A DNA stretch of 64,000 nt from Ctena decussata (lineage: Eukaryota; Mollusca; Bivalvia; Lucinida; Lucinidae), in the NCBI GenBank assembly GCA_963989385.1, contig OZ022500.1:16630460-16694459 (forward strand), given 5' to 3'. A program made the position numbers and the translations under genes. The notes under the pieces are model-generated. The model worked only from the letters and a program-made list of their open reading frames with translations, was not told the DNA's origin and did not search any database. This document shows, piece after piece, positions 12,046-26,100 of this stretch. Each line of letters starts with the position of its first letter. Within the stretch, counting starts at the first letter, position 1.

Positions 12046-12469
12046 AATAACCTACAGTGTATTGTTTCGAGCCTGGCTGAATCAAGATGGAGCGTGTGGT
12101 GTTTCCGAATGCGAAACTATGAAAGGCAGAGCCTGAGCTTGTGGAACCTACCTAGGGTTGTTATAATTATCTCTTGTAACCGTGCAACATATGAATAATG
12201 AAGCTGATCTGTGTCTTCGGTTTTCAAATATGATAAGAAAATATTTTTGTTATTTATAATGCATCTTATCGCTCAAGTACTGTTTTGACGTTATCAGTTA
12301 TACTTAAGTACTACTTTTTTGGCAGAAAAATATGTTTTGACATTCATAATCCACGTGTAAGAAAATGTAAATAGTTACAGATGTTTGTTGCAACAATTTA
12401 AAGACAGGTGCATTGATAACAAAATACTAAGCTGGCCTTTAAAAAAAGTTATTCACTTATCCATCCCTG

Positions 12470-12603
12470 ATCCATTCACTGCTGGGTTGACAGAGAGAGT
12501 TTTCCAGTCGCCGGATGGTGAAGCCCGGGTGCCAACTCACGACCTTCAGGCGACCTTCTGTATATAACCGAATCGCTCTAACCACTCTACCTTGGCGCCC
12601 CTC
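12470..12603 (-). mobile_element. tRNA-derived SINE, truncated (same family as 17448)
   Basis: On the minus strand, GGCGCCAAGGTAGAGTGGTT.AGAGCGATTCGG is a box-A-bearing head. GGTCGTGAGTTGGCACCCGG is the box-B region, and AACCCAGCAGTGAATGGATC matches the body of the SINEs at 17448 and 43666. The 3' half is missing. Confidence 0.7.
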
Positions 12604-12652
12604 GAGATTAGACTAAATATCTAAATCAGTTTTATGAAATTCTGCTTTGAGA

Positions 12653-12744
12653 TGGGTTTCTCCTTTCGAAACAATCCTAGAAATCTAGATCCGTCTTATA
12701 AGACGGATCTAGATTTTTTGGATTGTTTTAGAAGGGAAAAACCA
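12653..12744. repeat. Palindromic MITE immediately upstream of chitinase exon 1
   Basis: A perfect 36-bp core (AAATCTAGATCCGTCTTA and its complement, 12681-12716) is extended by imperfect arms GGGTTTCTCCTTTCGAAACA.. / ..GATTGTTTTAGAAGGGAAAA. The right end is about 45 bp from the exon 1 acceptor. Confidence 0.85.
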
Positions 12745-12788
12745 CCGTCTTATAACGGAAGAAATACGTTAATTCAGTTTTTTTTCAG

Positions 12789-12843
12789 ATGACACGTGTG
12801 TTAGCTTGCATATTGGTGGCCGTTCTGGTGGGATCAGCGACAG
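12789..12843 (+). CDS. Chitinase coding exon 1 (signal peptide)
   Basis: The exon encodes MTRVLACILVAVLVGSAT, a classic secretory signal peptide, and ends one base into codon 19 at a perfect donor, CAG|GTAAGT. The ATG directly follows a polypyrimidine tract and AG (12779-12788), preceded by a branch-point-like TTAAT. So this is probably an internal exon whose acceptor abuts the start codon, with an untranslated first exon and promoter further upstream that I could not locate. The single leftover G joins CT of the next exon to make Ala19. Confidence 0.88.
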
Positions 12844-15324
12844 GTAAGTGTACAATCAGAGCACCGCTCGGCCAATTCCGTGATTCACGGAATTGGCTAA
12901 GCGGTGCTCCAATTGGTAAGTTGTTGGTGACGTATAATTATGGTGGCTGGTTTGTGCCATTTCGTCTTTTCGTCGCGAAAAGACGCCACGCGAAAAGACG
13001 AAAAGACGAAAAGACGCCATGCGAAAAGACGAAAAGACGAAAAAACGCCCGGCGAAAAGACGAAAAGACGAAATAACGCCGTGCAAAAAGACGAAAAGAC
13101 GAAACCCGCCACGCGAAAAGACGAGATTTCAGCGCGAAAAGACGAAAAAACGCCATGCGAAAAGACGCCATTTGAAACTCTTAATTTGTCGTCTTTTCGC
13201 GTGGCGTCTTTTCGTCTTTTCGTCTTTTCGCCTGGCGTCTTTTCGTCTTTTCGTCTTTTCGCCTGGCGTTATTTCGTCTTTTCGCGTGGCGTTATTTCGT
13301 CTTTTCGTGTTTTCGCATGGCATTTTTTCGTGTTTTCGTCTTTTCGCGTGGCGTTATTTCGTCTTTTCGTCTTTTCGCGTGGCGTTATTTCGTCTTTTCG
13401 TCTTTTCGCATGGCGTCTTTTCGTCTTTTCGGCGCGAAAAGACGAAATAACGAAATGCGAAAAGACGAAAAGACGAAATAACGCCACGCGAAAAGACGAA
13501 ATAACGCCATGCGAAAAGACGAAAAGACGAAAAGACGCCAGGCGAAAAGACGAAAAGACGAAATAACGACAAACAAATACCCTTCTATTGATAACTGTAT
13601 TGATTCCTGTATTGATTCCTAATACTAAGACAGTTTGTCTGAGTAACCAATATAGACTCATATCAGACTACTGCAAACGCAGCTACAGAAGCAGTCTGAT
13701 CACAGAATTTGCCACTGAAATGCTTTTTTTAATATATAAAATATATCTTTTTAACAGCTAAAAATTGTAAGGATATACTATAAAATTAACGTGCACTGGG
13801 GTCGGCAACATTTTCGGTCAGTATGGTACCGTTTAGATTGAATAACAAATTTGTGCCTTGTTGAATGAGATCAAACACAGATATAATCAAGATAATCAGT
13901 CAAGTCAAGCAGCAGTCTTATGAAAATTAGAAGGGATTTGCCACTGAAACTCTATTTTATCCGACAGAAAAATAAAACTTGTTAAAAGTGAGATGGATAG
14001 CTATAAGTATTAGTATAGGGTCGGCAATAATTACAGTTATTGATTAAAAAATCTGGGCCATGTTGACTTAAAAATTAGCAGACGCAAATTTGCGCATTTA
14101 GGAGCATAGGAAGACCTAGTACATTGTTGTCGCAAGCATTTTTGAGAAATACCATCAAACCTGTCTTAAGGGGTCACCCAAGGGAAGGACAAAAAGTGTC
14201 TACTTAAGACAGTTGACCCCTTAATACATTTCATTTGCACTGTATTTTGGTTCAAAGGACCAAGAAAAGGTGGCTGCTTAAGCGAGGTGATCCCTTAATA
14301 GAGGTGACCACATAAGCAGGTTTGACTGTATAGCTGACCATAAGCAGGTTTGACTGTATAGCTGAATGTATGCCGGGCCGCGTAGAGCAATCGGTAGGGC
14401 ACCTGACTCATATGTCAGAGGTTCTGGGTTCGTTCTGGGTTCGATACCTGGTCTGGCCACATACTTTCGTTTCTCCTTCCGCTGATTCAAGAAGGGCAGT
14501 TGCCAGTTACTGGCGAAAGTATGTGCACTTAGTACTGGTTAACCGCTTAGGAGGTCTAAGCCTGCCCAGGAATAGTGTGGTTAGGTTAACTGACCGTCCC
14601 GACATGACCATAGATGTTTACTGCGGTCGTTAAGCAATCAATCAATCAATCAATCAATAGCTGAATGTATACACCTCCAAGAAAGATCTCTCTAATATTG
14701 AACATTTTGTCCCCTTCTGTCATATTTACAAAGAGGAACAACTTTTGTGACATTCTCTTTGCTTCCCAAGATAACAGAAAGTTAGATTCTTAAATAGGTC
14801 TACTCTTCAAGGAAAGAATTTGCTCCTAGAGGACCAAATTCTACTTTCAAGAGCTGACCCTCCTTAAGAAAGGAGGCAAAAATGCAAAATTGCTTCCCAT
14901 TGAGAGTGGTCCCGTTCACCTTAAGCACAGATTCAAATATGTTGACGCCTGTGTCTCCATGCATCCTACGTAAAAATAACCGTTTTTCTTTTTTCTTTTT
15001 TCTTTGATTTGAACAAGTAGATTTTAATATCTCGAGCTGTATCATAACATACGCAGAATGGTTACCTATGCAGAGCCTGACCAGACCACTGTTTTCCTAG
15101 GACACATATGTCCTAGGATTTAGGATCATAATGGTAACATGGTCCAAATTTATTACTTAATGCTAGCATCTAATCTCTTAAATGTATTTTCTGAGTAAAC
15201 TGTGTTACAATATTATTGTTCAAACTGAGAGATCGAGAGAATTGGGTAAAATGTCCCACCAATGCTAAGGTCATATGAAGACATGACCTCGCGGTTTAGA
15301 GTCACATCTGAAGGACCACTGAGG

Positions 15325-15375
<51 letters not shown>

Positions 15376-18300
15376 GGGGCGGGGGGTCGAACTGACTGCA
15401 ACCGCTAGTCTAGTCTAGTCTATCCCATAATCTTGTGAGGTCGTTGGGGCACCACAGATGACTCTACAACACTCCTTTTCCACCTAGTCCTGTCTTCAGC
15501 TGCCCTAGTTGAGCTAGCAAAATCCATCCCTGTCGTTTAAAGAAGACTTGTAGAGGAAGTAACGGTGGTTGTGCCCCTTTGTAGAAATGGCGGAAGGGGG
15601 CACATTTTCAATATAAAATTCTTATATATTGGGACACATATGCGAAAGCCAAATAGAAGTCTAATCAGGCTCTGCTCTGTCTGCGATTGGCACGTCTTTA
15701 GAAAACTATAAACTTGTTCAAATTTTGGGTTAGCTGCAGTTAAATGTATGTCAAATTAGGGAAAATACTGTATCATTATTTTTTCATATCATAACACTTA
15801 CAGCGATGTGCAACAATGTTTCAATGTTTGTATAGACACCTTCGTCTTCCATAGTTTGAGAGAGATTACATGGTCAACAAGTGGTTAATCTTTTAGGCAG
15901 TTTAAGATCAAAATTAAGATATGTTGAAACTTGTTTGGAGTATTTTACTCCAAAACATTAGGACGGCTCCTTTTCTTTTCTGCCCGTTCAGTAGAAATAC
16001 CGTAATGACTTCTTTCCTCATATTTTTGGTAATGTTTTTAAAAGAACAGTTTAGCGGCAAAAACTGCAAACCGTGATTAGTACACTTCTTTACAGATTGC
16101 ATTCTGATCAGGGTCTACACAGTTTAAAAAAGAAACACCTGTCTAAGTTTTCAAAGTATTAACTGCATTTAGAATAGGATTTATTGATACATCTTAATGC
16201 AAAACACGTGATGCAAAAAGACTAAAAGACGAAAAGACGCCATGCGAAAAGACGAAAAGACGAAATAACGCCACGCGAAAAGACGAAAAGACGAAAGAAC
16301 GCCACGCGAAAAGACGAAAAGACGAAAGAACGCCACGCGAAAAGACGAAAAGACGAAATAACGCCATGCGAAAAGACGAAATAACGCCATGCGAAAAGAC
16401 GAAAAGACGCCACGCGAAAAGACGAAAAGACGAAAAGACGCCACGCGAAAAGACGACAAATTAAGAGTTTCAAATGGCGTCTTTTCGCATGGCGTTTTTT
16501 CGTCTTTTCGCGCTGAAATCTCGTCTTTTCGCGTGGCGGGTTTCGTCTTTTCGTCTTTTCGCATGGCGTTATTTCGTCTTTTCGTCTTTTCGCCTGGCGT
16601 TTTTTCGTCTTTTCGTCTGTTCGCATGGCGTCTTTTCGTCTTTTCGTCTTTTCGCGTGGCGTCTTTTCGCGGCGAAAAGACGAAAAGACGAAATGGCACA
16701 AACCAGCCACCATATATAATTGACAAGTTCGTCACAACTACTTGAGTAAGCCCGAGCAAAACCCTAGTATTCCGCGGACTACTCGAAAATATATGCATAT
16801 CTTCAAGTAGCCATAGGAATACCTGGGTATTGCTCGAGTTGACCCAGTTAAATAGGCCGAACGTGTCCAATTTGAAACCAGAGCCTCATTGCTATTATCC
16901 AGCATTATATATAGCTATAATGTCGTTGCTCAGTGCAACTGCAGTACTGATCCGTATATAATGAGGCACTTAAACCCACCCCAGGTTAACCATGTATACG
17001 ACGGCTGTTGCGAAACGAAAAAGAGCGAAAAAGAGTCATGGTTACCAAACGACCTAAACATAGGTAACCAGATGTTAAACCCAGCAGGAACTAAACTACC
17101 AGCTTACATTGTAAAACATGATGCCACCAATCGCTTGCTTCCCTCTCAAGAAGGTTCATCCCTGGATGCTAAAGTCAGAAAGAGGGAGTAATAACCAAAT
17201 GTCTTTGCAATTAATCCACTCATTATTGGTTTGCGAGCATCAGGGAAAACTCTGCTTAAGCTTGTCTCTTGTTCCTTTGCACCACTCATAGTAATGGCGA
17301 CGCTCTTAGGGTCAGAGCGCAAGACGTTGTTAGACAATCATTACCCGTAAGCCCCGTTGTGTAGGCGGAGCATTCATGGTGCGCCAGCACTGGATTGTAA
17401 ACTGGAGTCACGCATAGCAGAAAAAAGGTAATGGTATCGATGCATTAGAGGCGCGGTAGTCGAGTGGTTAGAGTGGCTCGGCTATTGTGCAGAAAGTCAC
17501 CGTAAGGTCGTGAGTTCGCGGCTCACTGTCGCCATACGATGACTGGAAAACTCTCTCTGTCAACCCAGCAGTAAATGGGTACCTTTTTCGAATCAGGGAA
17601 GGATAAGGCAGCGAAAGGAGAGGGATGGGCTCCGCCTTTCATCAGCTGTGCCCAAGATACAGTGGGTCTCTAACCCCCACTGCCCCTACGGCTATTAGGC
17701 TATGTGAAACCTTTACCTTTACCTTTTATCGATGCATTAAGGTGGCAATCACTGAACCGGGCTAGATCATTAACGACTCAGTCTCTGCCTGCATGCCAAA
17801 GTTAAATATCCTACCAACAGTGGTCGTTCAGGTAGTTAGTTACACATAACAAGGTTGATCCTTGGACTTTCTTAGGTTGGTTCCTATCTATAATGCCTGA
17901 GACGGAAAACGGGCATAAATCAACCAATTATCCATGAAATATGCCCGAAATGAGGTCGTCTATACAGGGCCTGTAACTGTCACGGCCAGTTGCGAACACT
18001 CGCTATCAGTCAGTGCAAATGGGACTTAATTTTGACAGACAATTTCCCAGTCTTCATATGCACTTACGTCCCCTTTATACTTTATACTTTCTCGTAGGTC
18101 AGACAAGAATGCGCATATTTTGACAGGTTCAAGCTCCATTTGTGTTTGATAACTTGTAGTTAGACCTGACTCATGACACACAAGACATCAGGGGCAGGCA
18201 AGGTTTTCTTTCTTTCATTGCACCACTGAAGAAGGGCAAAGGCGACCAAGCTACGTCTTGCAAACGGAGCTTGAATTGAGATGAATATCTGAAGAATGTC

Positions 18301-20014
18301 GCTATCAGTGATAAATAGAAAAGCCAACATAAGCCGAATATGGCTGTCTGACCTGCATGGGTAAGGTTTGACCAGAGTAGGTCAGCTCAACTCGGATACA
18401 TGTACTTTGTCATACGATTGTAGGTGCTTGCCCAAAATTTTCTAGGCCGCCATTACCCACAAGCCCCACTGCTAATAACAACTTGAAGGGGCGCGGCATA
18501 TCAGCAGTGGAATCATGCATTTAATAAGAACATTCAAGGTTCTGGCCTGATTTACCGTTAGGCAGTATGGGAGCTTAGTTGAACTAGGTGAATGTAATTT
18601 CTTGGCATGGGGAGAAGGGAAAGTGCTTGAGTTAGCAGTTAGAGTTATAAAACGTTAGCAGCCTTTTTATTTTTTTCTTTCGAAATTTCATAACACAGGT
18701 AACATAAGTCTAGATTCATACAAAGAATATATAGAGGCAACAAAAAAATAATTTCTGCGCTCACTCAGATCAGCTTGCAAATCCATTCTGTCTGATCAGA
18801 ATCTTTATAATTAGCATGAAAAATCTATTCAGCCGCGACCCAACAAAACCAAGAAAGCAGCATGTGCGCCCAGCGAAGTCTCAGATAAGCCTGGGCGGCC
18901 GCCCAGTCTGATCAGAGTCTTCACTGTGGCATTTGAGATAGCTTAGGCCCTAAGGTGCCCTCTAAGCGCACAGCAAAGACTTTGATCAGACTGGGCGATG
19001 CCCAGGCTGATGTGAGTTTTCGCTGGGCGCATATGTCACTTCGTTGGTTTTGTCGTGTCGCGAAAGTGAGAACAGGTCAATGTGGGCTGATCTAAGTCTG
19101 CTTCTCACACATTTTCATGGAATGAGTCACATCTCATTATCTTCTGTAGCTCTACGACGGGTCTGTTACTACACGAACTGGGCTCAGTATCGAAATGGCC
19201 AGGCCAAGTTCTACCCAGAGAATGTGGATCCCAGCCTTTGTACCCACGTCATCTACGCCTTCGCCAAACTCAGTGGTAACCACCTGGTCGCCTATGAATG
19301 GAATGACGAATCTACGCCATGGATGAAGGGAATGTATGTACTATACTTATTCAGTTTATTCCCGCATCCAAAATGACCCCAGATATGTGAGGCAGGGTAA
19401 ATAATTCTGCTTTCAGCTGTTTTTCCAAAATAATCCCCAAAATCGTGTCTGACATATTTACTGAACGCCCTTTGCCTTAACCGCCAATATCGTCAAAATT
19501 CAGTAAACACCACAGTAGCACGCATTGTGAGTTTGATACCTAAAGGTAGATTGCTCATTTGAGCCGCGACACGGGAAAACCAACAATGTGGTTGTGCGGC
19601 CAGCGCAGACTCAGATCAGCCTGGGCATCCGCCCAGTCTGATCAGAGTCTTCACTGTCCGCATGGAGGTAGCTGAGACCCTAAGCTACCCTTTAAGCGCT
19701 TAGCAAAGAGTCTGATCAGCCTGGGTGGATGCCCAGGCTGATCTAAGTCTGCGCAGGGTTAACAACCACATTGTTGGTTTTCTCGTGTCAAGGTTTATTT
19801 AAGAAATAATTTTCTTGCAATCTACAATTAATTCTAAACTCCAGACAGGAAATAAATATGCATCTTAAAATAGCAACAAACACGACACTCTAAAGACAAC
19901 AAAACCGCAAATTAATGAGAGCTGAGTCAGTAAATGCACAAATAAACAAGAAAGAACAAGAAAGATAGAATATTTGAATATTTGCTGCTTCCGGATTTAG
20001 GTGTCATTGATTTG

Positions 20015-20059
<45 letters not shown>

Positions 20060-20079
20060 CCTCAAACACACAAGAGAGA

Positions 20080-20134
<55 letters not shown>

Positions 20135-23100
20135 GTCGTTGAATGCGCAAGATAGGAATGGATCTGATACCTCAATCTTAATTCGAACGCGAGCATACAT
20201 ATACTGCATCTACACGTGCTCAAGAACATTTCTGACATGGGGAGGTCCCGAATTTGAATCCCATTGCGCCCATGACTAAAGAACGGTCTCTGTCGACCCA
20301 GCAGTAAGTAGGTACATGTATCTGTTCACAGTAGGGCAGCGAAAGGAGAGGACTGGGCCTCGGCTGTCCTTCTGCTCAGAAGTATTGTGCCGTAAATCAT
20401 TGCGCCTCTTATGGACCTATATATTGAACAATCAAGATTTTTATCAAACTACGGGCAGGCACAGGCAGATCTGAGTCATCTCTTTTCGCTCACTTGACAA
20501 GGCACATTTACTCATAGTGTCACTCATATTTCTATAGTCCACAGTTTTATTGACTTGCTATATATTTTGCATTTCTCAACAAAAGAGCTTTTTATCTTAT
20601 TTTGTCTGATGCGACCGGAAACAGTCCGCGAAACATTTTAATATTATTCTTTTGTTGAAAAGTTGACATAATTCTAAAGCCATTAAACGTCAAATTTTGT
20701 CAGCAATTTTATATTCTGACTTTAATTGTTAACTTTATAAATTATGCGTCCGCATGAGAATAGCATTTTAGACTTTTAAAAGACGTTTTGGGGTCATTAT
20801 TTGAAAGAAGATTTCACTGAACGGCCTTAATTGTCATTTTTGTCTAATTTCATGAACTTTGGTTCTTATGACAAGTATTGTTCTAGAGTGTTGCTGATCA
20901 TTAAATTAATGAGCCTCGACAAGAGAAAACCAACAAAGCGGTTGTGCGCCCAGCGCAGAGTCAGATCAGCCTGGACATCCGCCCAGTCTGATCAGAGTCA
21001 CTGCTGTACATTTAGAGAGTAGTTAAGGGTCTAAGCTAGCCCCGTGCAGACAGCGAAGACTCTGATCAGACTGGGCGGATGCCCAGGCTGATCTGAGTCC
21101 GCGCTGTGCGCATAACCACTTTGTTGGTTTTCTCGTGTCGCGGCTTATTTACTGACGTAAGAATCACTGAAAATATTTCCTCATAAAGTCTAACTTATGT
21201 ACACCTATAATAAAATTCATATCAAATTTTATGAGAAAAGCTAGAAAATTCTGAATATTGAGTATACGGAGAGTCTATAAAATACATTATTTTAATACAA
21301 GTACATGTAGATTGAAGTAAAAGTGCTTGCACTCTTTTAATATAGAATAAACTTTTTATATATATCCGTAAAAGGGAGTTTTGGACGATAAATCTCAGAT
21401 ATCCTTTTCTCTTCATATCAATCTAATATACTTTGTTCTTCATATATAATAGAACTAATGTCAATTATAAAAGAAACAAAATACGAGCCAACTTTATCTA
21501 CGCCATGACGTTGAATAAGCCTTTATACAACCTTCTTCTAACTTCTGGGGGCATTTTGCTTCTTATTTTCCCACCCTGTTACTGTAACAGATGTTCAGAA
21601 GAGACATACTGTACACTGTTCAACACTTCATTGTTCATTGCACGCAGAAAAAGTTCTTGGAAGTAGCACCTTTGCTCGACTTATTATAGCATATGTTTGC
21701 ACGACTTTTTCCTAAAAAAAAAAAAATAAAAAAAAAATATCATACGTTTGCACGAGTTATACTTTCGTCCATGGATAAATAGGACCAATCAAAATTTCGT
21801 TAAGATCGTTTGAACTGTTTGGGCTTTATGCGAGTTCTTGCTGCATCGAACATCTATTGCCTGATGCCCTTGTCTGTCGCTTTTCTCGAGACACCGGGGG
21901 CTGAGGTGGCTCGATGAGGGACGCCTGCGCTCGCGAGTTAATACGTAGGCGTCTCTTACCTGATGTCTGCAGCTATTCTGTCCCGCGGAATGCGACAATA
22001 AGCGTGGCTCGGATCTCGAGGGATGCTCGTTGCCTGCCGAGACCTGCCCATCATCTCCTTTCTTTCAAACATTTGGGGTTTAGCGACACTGAAGAAGTTA
22101 AATACAGAAACGCGTGTCTGTCGCACTAAAATTGGTATGGATACGTTTATATTGTATTAAGGACAGACAGGAAGAGATTTAGGGAAAGCTGTCAGCTAGA
22201 AACCAGCCAAGTTATTGTTTCGCAGCACGCCGCTTCTAAAAGATTCAACAGCCGTTTGACAAGCCACCGACAGACATCTGTTGGCGTGTTGTTTGTTGTT
22301 TTACGTCCACGGTAAACAGCCGTGTCGGGCCGGTCAGTTAACCTAACCACACTATTCCTGGGCAGGCTTGGACCTCCAAAGCGGTTAAGCAGTACTAAGT
22401 GCATGTACTTTCGCCAGTTACTGACATCTGCCTTTCTTGAACCGGCGGAGGGAGAAACGAAAGTGAGTGGCCGGACCGGGTATCGAACCTAGGGACCTCG
22501 GGTCCTCGGACTCTTGAGTCAGACGCGCTACCGGCTGCGTTTCGCGGCCCAGCACATCTGTTTGCTATAAAGTAAATAGTAATAGATTCGAATAGATAAA
22601 ACGTTACTTTAACTGACAGTTTCGCGACGGTTTAAATAATTTTAAACTTATTTTGCCTTCAAAACAAATTCAGCCGGTGCAGATCCTTCCTTTTCTACGT
22701 CGTGAGCAGAATATGTATACATATTATTTTATCTGCGTAACGAAAGGTGTAAAAAATAAACTCAAAGCGTCGCAAAAAGTATGGAAACGCATTCGTAAGA
22801 GAAGAAAGTCGCACATTCGTATGGCATTTATCGCGCAATCGTATAGGAAATGCAAACACAGTACCAAACACGTGTCGTGTTATTTTATATGGGGATCGTA
22901 CATCCAAATCACCCCTAGATGTAGTGTATCTCTTACCCCCCGGGAACTGACCAATAAGAAGGCTTCACTATTACCTATAATTTCGTTTGGTATAGCAGAA
23001 TAAAGATATAGGGCGTGTTCGTTTATAGGGAAGAGGAGCTTGCTTCACCTCTGCGTCCCTGGGATTTCAAACACGCGGTAACTTTATTCTACAGAATACA

Positions 23101-26100
23101 GCTAATCGTGTAGTTATATTCGAAAGTAGTTATACACTGTACAACACACCCTTGTTGAAGAAATTATTGGTACTAATACATTGAAGTGGCATGTTTCTTG
23201 AGCAGTGCACTTCTCGAATTGTCCCCTATTAAAAAACTTTTATTTTACTCAATTTATTAGTAACGCCTTTAGAGATATGACCACTGAAAATTAGTAGCAA
23301 GGGAAATAACTATATTTTCATGATAGGGGCATGCTATTTTACACTTTATACTTCCTCTTTATCCGTATTATCATTGCAATCATTATTTCAAGTTTCATTT
23401 GATTCCGCTCAATACTTTCACAGACATGTTCAAGGATATTGCTGAAAAAAATGTAGAGAAACAACACTATATTTACTTGTTATAGGGTTAAGAGTCAAGT
23501 ATTTTCAAATTTCTCTTTTCTCCCTCAATTAAGGTGGTGATAATCACTGATTTGGGATAAAGACAAAAATCTGCATAAAATACTCAAAATAACACTGATC
23601 TTTCCAAAACTTAGCAGATGCCTTCTTTATGTTGTTTCTCATAATTTAGAATCCCAAAATGCAGCATTTGTTAATGATAAAAAGTGTTTTTATAAGAGAA
23701 GATCAAAGGGTAATTTTCTGCGAATAAATCTGAAAAAATAATATGAGCCGCGACACGACAAAACCAACAATGTGGTTGTGCGCCCGGTGCAGACTCAGAT
23801 CAGCCTGGGCATCCGCCCAGTTTGATCAAAGCCTTCGGTTTGCGCTTAAAGGATAGCTAAGGGTCTAAGCTACCTCCATGCGGACAGCGAAGACTCTGAT
23901 CAGACTGGGCGGATGCCCAGGCTGATCTGAGTCTGCGCTGGGCGCACAATCACATTGTTGGGTTTCTCGTGTCGCAGCTCATATCATTATTGAAAATATA
24001 ATTAGTGCTTAGAGTACCTTGTTGCATAATGGAGAGCGTCCTAGCAATTATTTTTTCAAACTCTTTCACACATTATCAGGCTGAGCAGATGAAAAAAGAT
24101 GCAGTCTGTCGGTAATGTATTATTTATATTGTTAACATAGGTATGCTTGCCTACCATGTTCGTGAAGTTGGCTGCCAGTTGCCAGTTGCCATTTGCCTAT
24201 TCAATCGGCAATTGGCAATTGGCAGCCAACTTCACATTATAGATGCCAATTCGCCAATTCTCGCGAATTGGCAACTGGCAACTTGCAGCCAGATGCCAAT
24301 TCGATTTGAGATGCTTTTACAGCTAAATAGGTAACTGGCAAACGGCAGCCACATGCCACTTCGCAAATTTAAGTGAATTGGCAACTGGCAACAGGCAGCC
24401 AGATGCCAATTCGACTCGATAGGGTTTTAAAGCATACCAGGTGAATAGGCAACTGACAAACGGCATCAAAATACCAATTCTGCCAAACTGGCAGACAGAT
24501 GCCAAATCGCAAATACTTGTGAATTGGCAACTGGCAACTGGCAGCCACGTGCAATTCGAATTGAGAGGGTTAAAGACGATTAAAGCTACATAGGAGACCG
24601 GCAAACGGCAGCCAGATGACAATTCGCTAATTCTGAACTGTCAACTGGCAACTGGCAGCCAGATGCCAATTCGAGTTCCGAGGGTTTAAGACGATTAAAG
24701 GTACATTGGAAACCGGAAAACGGCAGCCGGATGCCAAATCGCAAATTCTTATGAATTGGCAACTGGCAACTGTCAGCCAGGTGACAATTCGATTTGAGAG
24801 GGTTTAAGACGACTTAAACTGAATAGGAAACCGACAAACGAAATCCAGATGCCAATTCGCAAATTCATTTGAACTGGCAGTCAGATGCCAATTCGATTTG
24901 AGACGCTTTCAGACGATAAAAGCTACATATGGAACCGGTAAACGGCAGCCAGCTGCCAAATCAAAATTTTTATGAATTGTCAACTGGAAACTGGCAGTCA
25001 GATGCCAATCGAATTGAGAGTGTCTAAACCGATAAAATGTAAATAGGAAACCTGCAAACGACACCCAGATGCCATTTCGCAAATCCTTGTGAACTGGCAA
25101 TTGGCAACTGGTAGTCAGATGCCATTTCGACTTGAGAGTGTTTTAGACTATTTAAACTGAATAGGAAACCGACAAACGACATCCAGATGCCAATTCGCAA
25201 ATTTTTGTGAACTGGCAACTGACAAATGGCAGTCAGATGCCAGTTCGATTTGCGACGATTTCAGACGATTAAAGCTACATAGGAAACCGGCTAACGCCAG
25301 CTAGTTGCCAATTCGCTAATTCTACTGAACTGCCAACTGGCAGCGAGATGCCAATTCGCTTTGAGAGTGTTTAAGACGATTAAAGCTACATTGGAAACCG
25401 ATAAACGGCAGAAAGATGCCAATTCGAAAATTCTTATGAATTGTCAACTGGCAACTGGCAGCCAGATGCCAATTCGATTTGAGAGGGTTTATACCGATAA
25501 AAGATATATCGGAAACCGACAAACGACATCCAGATGCCAATTTGCAAATTCTTGTGAACTGGCAACTGGCAGTCAGATGCCAATTCGATTTGAGAGTGTT
25601 AAAAACGATTAAAGCTACATAGGAAACTGGTAAACGGCAGCCAGATGCCATTTGGAAATGTTTAATGAATTGTCAACTGGCAACTGGCAGCCAGATGCCA
25701 ATTCGATTTGAGAGGACTTATGCAGGTTAAAGCCAAATAGGATACCAGCAAACAACATCCAGTCGCCAATTCGCTAATTCTTGTAAACTGGCAACTGGCA
25801 GTCAGATGCCAATTCGATTTGATAGGGTATCAGACGATAAAAGCTACATAGAATACCGGCAAACTGCAGTCAGATGCAAATTTGGTAATTTGCCTGAACT
25901 GGCAGTTGGCAGTCAGATGCCAATTCGATTTGAGACGCTTTCAGACGATAAAAGCTACATATGGAACCGGTAAACGGCAGCCAGCTGCCAAATCAAAACT
26001 TTTATGAATTGTCAACTGGAAACTGGCAGCCAGATGCCAATCGAATTGAGAGTGTCTAAACCGATAAAATGTAAATAGGAAACCTGCAAACGACACCCAG

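Noticed and set aside
12789..13076. Single 95-codon ORF starting at the chitinase ATG
   Set aside because: After the signal peptide it runs through the hairpin and the AAAAGACG array; the first donor gives a proper GH18 continuation instead.
12961..13566. Overlapping ORFs encoding KRRKDEKT or FRLFVFS repeats
   Set aside because: They exist in several frames on both strands because the AAAAGACG octamer lacks stops; no start context, splice sites or family.
14372..14460. Functional tRNA gene
   Set aside because: Box A and B are present, but the sequence continues into a SINE body with (CAAT)n tail and target-site duplication; the cloverleaf is degenerate.
16212..16711. Regular short repeats resembling a CRISPR array
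   Set aside because: The DNA is eukaryotic; repeats are head-to-tail octamers with orientation flips and no unique spacers.
19997..20209. ORF rich in Ser-Leu and Arg-Glu
   Set aside because: Translation of CT/GA microsatellites.
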